A DNA stretch of 64,000 bases. It comes from Caenorhabditis remanei (lineage: Eukaryota; Nematoda; Chromadorea; Rhabditida; Rhabditidae). Within the stretch, counting starts at the first letter, position 1; every line of letters begins with the position of its first letter. Both the position numbers and the translations under genes were made by a program. Below, in pieces: positions 14,627-25,997 of this stretch. The DNA lies in contig NC_071333.1 in NCBI RefSeq assembly GCF_010183535.1, forward strand, positions 11,964,587-12,028,586. Reading direction: 5' to 3'. A model generated the notes under the pieces. The model saw nothing but the letters and a program-made list of their open reading frames with translations. It had not been told where the DNA came from and did no database searches.

Positions 14627-15506
14627 ACGTCAACTCTCTATTCAGTATTCGTTTATCTATCGCGTGCGAGAAACTGCGAGTGAAGTGAGTGGAATGAGAA
14701 AACGGAGGATTGGCGAGAGAGGAATGCGGCTGTCGTATGTGTCTGGAGAGACGAAAGAAAAAACGGGAGCCTTTTGCAACAACAAAATTGGTACACTTTC
14801 ATTTTCAGTGCAACTTTATTTTTAAAAGAAATTGCAATGTTTCTTTGGTGATCTCTGTTTATTTTGAAACTGTAGACTGAGGTTTTCATCAGTATTATTT
14901 TTGATCAATAATACAAATGGGAAAAAGGTTATATCCGTTAGTTCTGGTCGGGTGTGTTTGATAAGAAATAACAATTAATATGTCAGGTTGATTTCTTCCG
15001 AACAACTTTTTTCGTGGAAACTATTTCGTGGATACAATTTATAAATAGTGTCAAAAAGATTTCATATTTTATTGATACTTTAGTGTTTATTGAAAGATCT
15101 TTTTTCACATCTCTGCGTTTCTTATTTCTCCACTTTTTACTATTCAATAATATTTTCTAAGCAATTCGCCACAACATCTGCACTCAAGCCTCTTTTCCTC
15201 TCCACCTTCATTCCAAATACTCATCACAATCGTATACTTATCTGTATTTCAATCTGCTAATGCCACCTTTCTAAGAACGTCTGCGAAGACGCTCGTCATA
15301 AAAAGACGACCTAGTATGTCTGTACTCTCCAATGAGCGCACCCTCTTTCTCTGTCCTCAGAAGAGGGGGGCTCACTTGTTTACCGGTGTGGTCGAACGTT
15401 TGTTAGCGAGGTCAATTTTTCGTTTCTTTTGACTCGCAATCACTGTCACATGTATTTTTACCGCACAGTTTCAGCATGCGCTTCATTTTTAATGTTTTTT
15501 CAGTTA
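14627..15506. other. Intergenic, no gene seen
   Basis: AT-rich with short pyrimidine-rich stretches. Open frames here (for example 14619-14825) overlap the tRNA or lack partners and look like chance. Confidence 0.45.
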
Positions 15507-16122
15507 CTAGGGAAGGATCCCGAGTCAAGATGGAGTTACATGTCACGATGTTTATCACTAAAATGGAAATTTTGCGCTGATTTCAAATTTGCATTCCAAT
15601 TTTGCTAAACGATCTCGTGAAAAAAGTTATTGCCGTTTTTGTCGCTTCTCAGTGCAAAAATGAGCATTTTCAAGATTCCCAAAAATTAACATTTTCTTAT
15701 TTTGCTCAAGTTTTTTTTGTGTTGTACGTATGACTACGGATGTAAAGGTGGCTTTGGCATAGTTTGATTTCAGAATTTATTTTTAGAAAAATTTTTGTGG
15801 AGTTTCTTAAATTTTCAAAAATGACCCATCTTCAAAAAATTTGTCTGAAAATTTTCTGAAGTTCCAGCACAAATAATACAATTTACATGATTGGAACTGC
15901 ACGTATAACACAAAAAAATTTGAAAAAAATGAGAAAAATGTTAAGTTTGAGAGCCTTGAAAATGCTCATTTTTGCACTGAGAAGCCACAAAAACACGAAT
16001 AACTTTTTTTACGAGATCGTTTAGCAAAATTAGAATACACATTTAAAATCAGCGCAAAATTTCGGTTCTAGTGATATATATCTCGACTTGTAACTCCATC
16101 TTGACTCGGGATCCTTCCCTAG
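15507..16122. mobile_element. Fold-back MITE, PIF/Harbinger-like (616 bp)
   Basis: The two ends are long, nearly perfect inverted repeats. The left arm starts CTAGGGAAGGATCCCGAGTC; the right arm is its complement and ends GGGATCCTTCCCTAG. Pairing continues inward over roughly 200 bases per arm, for example GAGCATTTTCAAG against CTTGAAAATGCTC. A TTA trinucleotide flanks each side (15504-15506 and 16123-16125), matching the three-base TWA duplication typical of PIF/Harbinger. There is no coding capacity. Confidence 0.82.
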
Positions 16123-16734
16123 TTAGTTAAACAAGTAGTGTAGGTCATTCACATCATTCATCAAAAGCTTTTTTTATTTTTCCCAATTTCTTGACAGAAA
16201 AATATGAAAACAAAAACTTCCTCCATTTATTCAAAGTTTTGTTTTTTAGTATATAAACATGCTAAAGGAGAATTTAATTTTTCAAATATCACATGCTTCC
16301 TCAAAATCCTTTCCTTCCAATTTTATTTTACGAATTTTGGATTGGTTTTCTCTCCCCCAATTCTCTCACTTCTCAACACTAAAGTATTTCTCCATTAGCT
16401 CCTGCTTTTGTCCAATGTTGTTGATAATACCTCATAAGACCCTCCAGTCACATTTAACAATATTTCTCATTCCTCAAGTTAGCCTTAGTTTTCTCTTCCT
16501 TCCATCTTTTTCTTACTGCGTATGTGTCGCCAGCTGTGTGCCAAGTATACAAACGAGTTCCGGGGTCAAATGATAATTTTTTTTCGATTTTTGCTCACTC
16601 AGCAAATGTGATGCACTAGATAATTATCTTCGAAATGAATTTCTGCTCTTCCCTGCAAAATTTTTGCTTATTTTTCTTTTTTTTTAAGTTGAGAGTACTT
16701 CTACAATGTTCCTTACCCTTATTTTCAAATTTCA

Positions 16735-17032
16735 CATACTTGTCAAATCACAGGCCGGGCCGGGCCGGGCTCGCTGAAAATTTCAGGGCCCGCAGCAAAA
16801 AATTATTTTTGAAAAATAGAATTGAAAGTCTTGGAAATTAAATTTTTTCTTCGGTTTAGACTAAAAAGAGGTCGGGGGATTCGATAAGACTACTTTCAGA
16901 AGCCTCCAGCAAGTTCTTGATCCTGATTCTGATCATTGGCTGATTTTTTTTTCAATATTTTGACGGGCCGAACGGGCCGGGCCGGGCCGGAAGATTTTTT
17001 TAGCGGGCCCGGCCCGGCCCGTGACAAGTATT
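16735..17032. mobile_element. GC-rich hAT-type MITE (298 bp, 8-bp target duplication)
   Basis: An exact 8-base duplication AAATTTCA flanks the element (16727-16734 and 17033-17040). The ends share the inverted repeat ATACTTGTCA/TGACAAGTAT. Just inside are opposed GC-rich blocks of repeated GGCCGGGCC (16752-16772) and GGCCCGGCCC (about 17004-17020). An eight-base duplication suggests hAT. No coding capacity. Confidence 0.8.
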
Positions 17033-17040
17033 AAATTTCA

Positions 17041-18540
17041 TAGTTTTCAGGAACAATTATAGCACGGAATCGGACTATCACACCGTTATCATAAAACGTT
17101 TTTTGTCGTAATAACTTTTGGTTTTTTTGAGTTTCCACGTTTGAAGTCACCAGGTGGAAAAAAATTCTGACTATAAATGTTATCGTGAAACCATTACTTT
17201 TTTATTTAGAGCTTATCATAAAATAGTATCCTTCCATGAAACACTCGAAGTGCCAAAGTTATTTGTTTATTTCTTCCTGGTTGCAATTTTGAACAGTGAC
17301 TACTCATCAGTTTCTAAAAGTACATCGAAGAAAAAATTCGTTCAGACATTGTTTTCATCTTCAGGCGTGAGTGCGGTCAAGCCGGGCAAATAAGTGTCAA
17401 GTCTTGTAAGACATACATTTTTTCAAAGTGCTTTAAAGTTCAGATTTTATTTGTTTGTTTTTCTTTACGTCGTAATGTTTTGATTAGGATTGCTACTATT
17501 CAAAATGTTTCTAATTTTGGTCAGTTGCTACGAAATCTAGACATCGAGATTAAAATAAAAACGCAATCACCTGACTTGGGCTTCATATTTTCTCTAACCT
17601 AGCCAGGGCTTCCGTGTGAAAGCTAGCTAGTTGTGAATATAAAATTTATTTCTCTGTTTCGTCTCTCATAATACATTTTTTCTCGAAAAATCTTTCACAA
17701 ACACAGCCTAGATTTGTAAAAAGCCATGCCCATCACTATCTCTTTTTAAATTGACCACCAGCTGCATTATCTGTGTGAAAATAAGAATGGTGCTCACATT
17801 TTGGGATGCTGAATGTTAAAGAGCTGAGTAGCGACTCGCTTTGTGGGTCTCGACACGAATTATACAATAGTGATTGCCACGACCGAACATATGCATGACG
17901 GATGTCATTTCAGCCAACAGATATTAGAAACAATTTTGTATGCAATTTCCCTATTTTTCATTCATTTTTTCATGTCTCCTAGTTAAAATACCATTGATTT
18001 TTAAGTTGTGATCATTTTCTTCGAATATATTATCGTTGCGGCCAGATGAGTGATATTAGAAAAACCACCTCCCACGTCAATATTAATGGCGTAATTGTCA
18101 TATTAATCAATCTCAAACAACAATCTGCTTGTCAACACAAGATCACCTCCCTCACATGACTTCCGCATATTGTTCAACAAAACCATCGTTTCTTCGAAAT
18201 TTCCCAGGCGAAAGCAATGTTCGTTCTCATGACTCATACAATCCTCGATTGTTGCATGAGGGCGCTTTTGTGTGTCCCCCCAAAATGCTTTTTGTCCCTT
18301 ATATTTTATGAATAAGATGAGAAACGAGGAGAGATTCAGACAACACAACAGATATCTGTCACATTTTTTGAGAAAAAAATTCGACGGTATTCTTCCTTCC
18401 CACCCCGCAATTTCTATTTTTGCTCGATTTTCAACTGTCTTCTCAACAATTTTTCTCTTCTCTGTTGCTCTCCTCCATCAAATCTTTCTCTATCTGTTTT
18501 TTTGTAATGAACCGCCGTCCCTCATACCATTTCATTCTTC
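17041..18540. other. Intergenic region upstream of pnk-4
   Basis: AT- and T-rich. No coding exon is supportable; the open frames at 17154-17393 and 18103-18348 lack splice partners and bias. The pnk-4 promoter is expected near its right end. Confidence 0.45.
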
Positions 18541-18556
18541 AGCGCTCCATTCAGCG

Positions 18557-21500
18557 ATGGAGGCTGCTCAACGTAAGATCGACTTTCGTCGCCTCGTCCG
18601 AGATGCACCGAACATCAACCATCTCTGCTTCGACGCATGCTCCAAGACTGTCAAAATTGTCTACTCGTCGAAGGTTCCGTTGTCCCATACAACTCTGAAG
18701 TGCAAGGTGAGCTCATTATACTATTAGTTGAACTAATAGACTTACTGGATATGTTCTTTCTCTAGTGACTAAAATTTTTGGTTAATTTGTTAATAAGCAA
18801 CGTAGAAAAAATCTAACACTCATTTCCCTACCAGAGTGTTATGTTTTCAGAGACTCAACTCTGGAAAAAGCGAAGAAAGAATCTATTGCATACAAGTTCA
18901 ATATCCGGATTTCCCGTTGATCTTGAAGTATCTCGGAGAGCACTGCCCGAAAATCAAGGGAACCACCATCGATTTTGTTGTCACTGCTAGCCAGAATGCT
19001 GAAATCGAAGGAGAGATTAGCAAAGCTCTGGATGTCACGTGAGTGGGAATGAATACACCGTAAAAACTGTATTTGAGGTGCATGCAACTCTATTGTTCAA
19101 AGGGTCCGTCGGAGTGCAACTTTATTAGAGGGGCAATTCAAATAGAGGGTGCACCTCTATTTTTCGTCGACAAATTTGCCCGACCTCGATTCCCAACTGT
19201 CTTTTGAATTTTTTTGATTTGATGAGTTTTTAATGCCGAATTTATCGAACTTTTACGTAAAAACGGAAAAAAGCATAATTTCATATAGCAAACTACGTAT
19301 TTAAGAACAAAAATGCTGAAATAGTGATGTGAGAGAACAGTTCGGAGTTAGGTAATGATGATATTAAAGCCAAGTGTACATCGCTGGAAGGCAACTATAT
19401 TAGAGGGGCACTTCAATGAGAGTGTGCAATTCTATTGTTCAAATGGTCCGTCGGAGGGAACCACTATTAGAGGGGCACTTCAAATTGAGGGGCACCTCAA
19501 ATACAGTTTTTACGGTAATAGATTTTTATCGTAGAATGGAGTTCTTAAATTATAATGACTTCACAGAACCAATATAAAAATGATAAGAGACATGGTTTAG
19601 TAGATTAGTGTCCTGAAGCAGCCCCTCACAGATTTATGAACGCCATTTTTCAGTCTTCGCCACGTGGACGCATTCAGTGGACTTGTCAAAGGTACCTGTT
19701 TCCTACTCCGTAACATTGAAGCCGAAAGCTTCACCTATTCGTTCGATGAGAGTCAAAAGTACGAGTTCCAAACTCTCAACACCGAGTCGATGTACCCGTA
19801 TCTCCTAATCAACATCCGTACTGGTGTGTCTGTTGTCTTGGTTGAGGGCGAAAACAACTTCAAGAGACTCGGAGGAAGCTCGATCGGAGGAGGATGCTTT
19901 TTGGGATTGACTGAGATCATCACCGGAGTTACCGATATTGAGGAGATGATGGAGCGTGCTCTCCAAGGAAATCCGGACGAGTTCGATATATTTATCAGAG
20001 ATATCTATGGAGATCGGTATGTTATAATTTTTAAAGAGATTTTAACAATAATGTTCTGCTCGATACTGAAAATTCCATAGTTATAGTGCTGCAAACTTCA
20101 ACATGGATCCTCATCTTCTTGCATCGTCTTTCGGAAGAGTCACCCGTGGAGAGAACATTCCAAGAGCTGGAGAATTAGATGAGCAATCGAAAAACAACGC
20201 GATTCTCAGCCTTCTCCGTATGATCCTCTACAACGTTTCGCAGGTATTTCAGAGACAGGGTTCATTAAAACACAACTCATAATTTTCAGCTCGCATTCTT
20301 GTTATCCGACATTTCAAATGTTAAGCGCGTCTTCTTCAACGGATTCCTTGTCAGAAACCGTCCGATCGTCATGAAGACTCTTTCTTTCGCTTGCAACTAC
20401 TGGTCCGGTGGAAAACTCCGTGCCTATTTCCTCCGCCATGAAAACTACACAACTGGACTCGGAGCTTTCTTGGAGAACTTCCCGAATGCAGATATGTATT
20501 GGAAGGAATACTGCTCCGGATCTACAGCTCTTGGTCGTTTTGTCCCAGTTGAGCCATTGGAGACTGGATTCAAGACCCAGACGTTTGCTTTGAAGTGCGC
20601 TCGTTTCAAGGCTGCTCCATTCTGCTTATTAGTTGATAAAGATGGAAAACCAGACACCATCGACTTCAACAATGATGACGAAGCGCGCAACTTCTGGATT
20701 GAAATTTTGGATAAGACCATCAATGATATGACCAAGTTTGCGATTGCGTCACAAAAGAACTGCGAAGATCAGGATGATGTTGCAAACAGAGCCAAGGACT
20801 TCGAGAATGACTTCGTGAAGACTATGGATACTATCAAAGAGCACCATGTGTAAGAGATTGGTAGTTAGAAGGAGTAGTCTTCAACAACGTAATTTTCAGC
20901 GCATATGGAAACTCGAATGCCAGAAATCTGTTGGAAGTTCGTGAGCAGATCTTGCAAGAGAAGGGATTTGATGATATTTATGTGCAGAAGAAACACGAGG
21001 AGAACTGCACGGCAATTGCTGAACTCCCACATGTTCTTGCCACCATCGACAAGCTTAAAGAGGTGACCGTATAACACAAAATAGTTTATTATGAAACTAA
21101 ATCATTTAAAGACTAGTGACGATAAGACTGTTTTGGAATATGTCTCCCGCGGACTTCTCGCTGGAAACGTTTTTGATTGGGGAGCAAAGGAAGTGGTGAA
21201 AATGATGAATAGTGAATCTGGACTCAGTTTCCAAACCGCTATCGATCATGTTGAAAATCGTCCATGGTTGTTTGATGGATTCGATTCATTCTATGAGAAG
21301 CACAAGGATTATAAGTCTGTTTTGATTTTCGTTGACAACTCCGGATTCGATTATATTTTGGGAATTATTCCATTCGCAAGGGAGCTTCTTCGAAATGGAT
21401 CAAAAGTCGTCATCTGTGCTAATAGCTCACCAGCTCTCAATGATTTGACCTACAGAGAGATGGTGGCTCTGGCGAACGAATTTAGAGAGATTGATGGAGA

Positions 21501-21927
21501 TTTAACCAAGTTCCTAGAGAACGGTCAAATGATGTTCGTACAATCTGGACAAGAATCTCCATGTCTTGATGCAAGGTAATTGAAATTAATAGTATCATTT
21601 TTCTTCATACGGTTATTTCAGACGTGTACATGAAGACCTCAACGAAATCGTACAAAAGTACAAGACCGATTTAGTAGTTATCGAAGGAATGGGTCGTGCA
21701 CTCCACACAAATTTCAATGTTCAGTTCAAATGCGACTCACTTAAGGTTAGTTAATTCAGAGAGCTCAACTTTTGAAAATGTTCTTCCTTGAACCTTTGCG
21801 ATGAAATTCAACATTATAATGTTTTATTTTACAGGCAGCTGTCATCAAGACTCAATGGCTTGCTGATCGTCTCGGTGGAAAAATGTTCAGTGTTGTATTC
21901 AAACACGAGCTCGGTGTGCAACAATAA
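18557..21927 (+). CDS. pnk-4: PANK4-type protein: degenerate pantothenate kinase fused to DUF89 phosphatase
   Basis: Nine exons: 18557-18706, 18851-19038, 19654-20016, 20081-20243, 20290-20849, 20900-21062, 21112-21575, 21622-21745 and 21835-21927; 755 residues, close to the length of human PANK4. An acceptor at 18542 lies 14 bases before the ATG. The N-terminal half is a type II pantothenate kinase fold: it keeps the [10 protein letters not shown] signature near residue 182 and LVKG in the core. However, the usual nucleotide-binding DIGGTLVK is replaced by DACSKTVK near residue 27, and the GGGAYKF segment with the catalytic Glu is not recognisable, so kinase activity is unlikely. The C-terminal half is a DUF89 metal-dependent phosphatase with FVDNSGFD near residue 601 and GMGRALHTN near 706. 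PANK4 proteins dephosphorylate 4'-phosphopantetheine and related compounds and so restrain CoA synthesis. Convergent with acn-1. Confidence 0.93.
19057..19516. mobile_element. Inverted-repeat element in pnk-4 intron 2 (460 bp)
   Basis: The ends are perfect inverted repeats of about 25 bases: ACCGTAAAAACTGTATTTGA at the left and its complement at the right. Inside are two diverged direct copies of a unit containing CTATTGTTCAAA and GGTCCGTCGGAG, followed by TATTAGAGGGGCA. I could not define a convincing target-site duplication, so the superfamily is open. It lies wholly within the 615-base intron 19039-19653. Confidence 0.72.
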
Positions 21928-22466
21928 ATATATTTCCAAAACATGCCAAAACAGTGATACCTAAAACGTGTTTTAGTGATTTCTGATTTGCTCCCATATC
22001 ACTTCACTTTGTCCAACATTTCCACTTATTTCTTTCAAAACCAAACCTGTATTCCATATTCGAAATAATCCAATTCTTTGAGAATTAGCTTCTACTTTGT
22101 CTTTTCTTTCTTTCTTTGCTTGCTTTAAGTTTTTGCTCTTCATTATAATTTAATTATGGCCAATGAATCATCAGATTAAAACTGATATGCTGTACAACTG
22201 AGATAAGTGTACTTAATAGAGAAGGACAAGGAGAAAAACATATGAAAAGACATTCAGAAGAGGGAAATAAAAGTCTGATAACCGTTTTCATCAGCAGCTA
22301 CACTTACAAAAGGTAATTGGGGACTAATGTAGCCTCGGCCCGAAACTCAATAAGTTAATTATAAAAACGTAAATATTATCATTGCAGCAAATGTGGAGTC
22401 AGAGATTTCAGGTGGAAACCTAAGGTTCTAAAGTGTGTAATACGGAGATTGAAGAAAATGAATAAA
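21928..22466. other. Shared 3' region between convergent pnk-4 and acn-1
   Basis: An AATAAA overlaps the pnk-4 stop codon (21923-21928) and a second lies at 22266-22271; either could direct pnk-4 polyadenylation. I found no clear minus-strand AATAAA for acn-1. No gene is seen. Confidence 0.45.
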
Positions 22467-25400
22467 TTACAGAAGGAAGTAGAAAACTGGGAGAATTGTC
22501 AAGAAAAGAGATGAGATTGAAGCAGATGCTCTAACTCTTGGTGGCATCTTTGTGGATGTTGTCACAGTTGTTGGTTCTGGCTCAGCAGCAGGCTCTGGAG
22601 TTGAGACATCGTTGTTAGACAACCCGATGAGAAGTCCTCCCTGAAATGGTAATAGATGATGATTGTAAGGAAGTTGTTCAAACTTACATTTCCGTCTCCG
22701 AATCCTCGGTCAAATGGATTTCCTGGAACACAATTGTATGTGTTTCCAATCTCCAATGTGTATAGTCCTTCGTTGCAGACACAGATTGTTCCGTTGCAGT
22801 GAGAGTCAAGAAGACACTCTTGTCCGTTCACACATTCAGCTCCTGAAATAAATTAGAGATGACTGCTGAGAACTGGAAAATCGGTTACCTGGGAGAGCGA
22901 CGCGATCCTCACTTGGAAGTCCATTTCCTCCATCTCCTGGTTGTCTGGTCTTTGGAATTTCCTCGCTAAAATTATATGATCAAACGTCATACATCACATT
23001 TAACAACAGGAAATAATGTACTTACACAGTGAATGGAGTTCCCTCTCCATCCCATCCATTTACAACTTGATCGATTTCATTGGTGTTGCGGAGCCAGTTG
23101 ATAAGTGGCTCATAGTATTCAAGAAGCGGTTGAGCATCGAGTTCTCCTTTCCCAGTTATCATTTCAAGAGCCTTCAACCATGTGATCGAAGATCCCAACT
23201 TCATGGTTTCACGGAGTTTCTCGGTTGTGTCTTCGGAAAGAATACATCCTTCGCTCTGGAATTACACAAACAAAATGTTTTCTCTGATATTGTCGAACTC
23301 ACCAAGATAGTTCCCTCTGGGCAAAGAGCCTTCAAGATTTGGAACTTGAGAACGTAGCTAATGAGAGAACGGGTAGCTGGGGAGTGAACTTGAGAGATGG
23401 AGTTATGGATAAGGGCGTCCAAGTTGGAAGTGTTGTATGGTTGTGGAGAGCGAGTTCCCTCATACTTGTTTCTAATCTCCCACCATCTGTCATTTAACTT
23501 ATTCTTTGGCACTTTTCCCTCGAACAACTCGTATCTCCAGTTATCAGCGGCAATTGTGAATGGCAGTTTGGTGAAGCTTTGGAGCGACTCTCTGCAATTA
23601 ATACATTGGAACTGATAACAAGAAAAAAAATTCTCACTGGTAGAGTTTGTTAATGATGACGGAGTTCTGAATGTCCAAGTGCTCAGATGGGACAAGCTTT
23701 TGCGAGTACAAATAATGTGGATTGGTGGATAGGAAAGCGAAGGCATCAGCAATAGCGTCAGTGATAACTGGGGATGCTGGTTCCCTGTAAACAAATAGTG
23801 TAAAACACGGAAATCAAAAAATTTCAAAACCTGAAGAGAAGGGATTGGTCCTTGTACAAGTATTGGTAGTAAGTTTGGACAAGAAGTGAGTGAGCACGTT
23901 CAAAATCTGGTTCTCCAAGTTGAGAGCAACTCTTGATACGGAAATCATTTGGAGCGCGCATATCGAGAGCAGCAGCTGGGTGGCAAATCATATCTTTGCT
24001 CCATACACGAGCAAAGATTGAGCTAGTCCAGAACGATTTTGGAAGTTGTGGGAATCCAGCGGATTTGAAGTATCGGTAAGCCTGAAGAAAAATAGAAATG
24101 CATAGATCAATTGAGTTTCGACACTTACGGTGACAAACATCTTCTTGGATGTGTAGTTTTGGGAAGTGAAAGCAGCGAGCATGGCTTCTGGAGTCTCAGA
24201 TTCCTCCTCATATGGCTTGGTTTGTTCGTAGTGTGCAGACCAGTCACCTCCGTCCAAAGATCCGAAAAGATGAGCTGGGATTGGTCCGTCCTTGCTAAGT
24301 CCAGCTGGGTTTGAGTAGATTCCAGCCAACTGGCGACGCATGTAAGCGTGGAGAAGTTGGTAGAATGGTTGGATAGTAGAGTAGATCTTGTCGATCTGCT
24401 TGTTCAGGTCAAACTCAGCTTTGTGATTCTTGGAAGACATATCAAAAGCACTTCTCCACATAGCACCTCCATCAGCGAATCCGTTGAGTTTGGCACCATC
24501 GTTGGAGACAGCAATGATATTGTTGTATGCTGGCTTACTCTTGGCAATAGTAGTTACATAAGATACCCACAAATGTTGAAGTCTTGACGCATCTTTCTCG
24601 TTGCGGAAAATCGAATCCATGTCAATTTTCCTGTAAAGTGGAATGTTACAAGTGGTAACTGGTAAAAAACTTACTGAAGAGCACATGGTGGTGGGACATC
24701 CTTATCACAGATAGTGGAATCCTTGTTGTCACGGTTCAATACAGCTTGAGCTTGGGAGAACTCGGCGAGCCTCGATGGAGCAAGTGCAGACATTCCTTCG
24801 AAAGAAACGTATCCAAGTTGTCTTTTCAGTCTCTCGTCGGTGACCGAAGTCATATCGAATTGCTTGGATTGCATAGAGGTGCTTCTAACAAACATGGTGA
24901 GAACGTTTTCAGCCTCATCAAGAGCAAGTTTGAGGGTTGGAGAAGCGTCATTGAAGTATCTCCATCCGGAAAGAGCGACTTCACGGAGAACCTGAAACTT
25001 GGTTCATTACAACTTTTTCATTTTTCCCAGTTATTAGAAATCCATCAATTTTCTACATATCTTCTACATCTATATCCGAGAACATGCAACGTTTGTTAGT
25101 TTTTTTTTGCTTTCTTCCTCTCCCACTGACGAGACGATGAAGACAACACGTTTTTGATTCAAAGGGCCAATTATCCGTTCTTCATTTATTTGCCGCCGCG
25201 CGCAAATCCCATCACAATCCAGTATTTCTCTCTCGATGCCACTCACTCACTCATTCACTTCTCTTCGTCTGACAGTGACGTTTTTATCATATCATCTTTA
25301 CCTTAATGGCTTCTGCCTCGTATCCGGCCAGCCAAGAACGAAGCTTTTCCTCATCCTTGATAGATCCTGACGCCTACAACAAAAACGAACAATTAGTATG

Positions 25401-25994
25401 AAGAAGGCATAATAACATGATGGCACTTTACCTGAAGATTGTCCGTCTTCCAGTAATCGCTGCTGTTCACTAGCGCTTGAGCGGCTGGATTTTGAAAAAC
25501 TGGTCCTTTGTTGGTCTTGTTCTGAAAAATGTGAAATGGAAGTACTAGAATTTATCAGACTCATTTTTGAAACTTACTGGTGCAATCGATCCGGTGTTCA
25601 AGAAAGTGTCCACAAGTTTCTCGATGACTTCAGTGTTCAATTCATCTGGCTGAGTTACAACTGCCTCAGCAACATCTCCGTAGTCTTCAGATTCGATGTT
25701 GTCGAACTTGATAGCTGGTTCTGGTTCTGGAGTAGGACTTGGTTCTGGCTCAGATTTTGGAGATGGTTCTGGCTCTGGCTCTGGTTTTGGCTCTGGCTCC
25801 GGCACTGGAACCGAACCATTTTTTGGAGCATCGAGAGCATCGGTTAGTTCGAATGGTTCACCTTCTGAGAATGCGACTTCTGGATCTTTTGGTGCTTCGT
25901 CAGCTGGCAAAAGTTCTGGTTTTGGTTTGATCTCCTGAGAGAATGATGGCAAACATGCCCCCACAAGCAATAGGAGAAGTATATTGAACTTCAT
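22467..25994 (-). CDS. acn-1: ACE-like protein lacking the zinc site
   Basis: Twelve exons, in transcript order 25994-25578, 25521-25432, 25373-25302, 24991-24675, 24630-24129, 24081-23831, 23784-23638, 23591-23303, 23255-23026, 22965-22889, 22842-22688 and 22640-22467; phases are consistent and give 906 residues. A signal peptide (residues 1-19) precedes an acidic Pro-Glu repeat region (about 65-95). The peptidase M2 (angiotensin-converting enzyme) domain spans about 190-770. Where ACE has HEMGH, this protein reads LLVQT (about 532-536), and the downstream ligand Glu of HEAIGD is Asp in TDAIAD, so it is not a zinc peptidase. A Cys-rich, EGF-like module follows (about 798-845), then a Thr-rich linker and a short hydrophobic tail suggesting GPI anchoring or a membrane anchor. 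In C. elegans the ortholog is needed for larval moulting and epidermal morphogenesis. The acceptor TTTCAG abuts the ATG directly. Confidence 0.95.
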
Positions 25995-25997
25995 CTG

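Noticed and set aside
17605..17640. Partial resemblance to the 3' half of miR-81/82 (GTGAAAGCTAG)
   Set aside because: The seed half is absent and the flanking sequence does not form a precursor-like hairpin.
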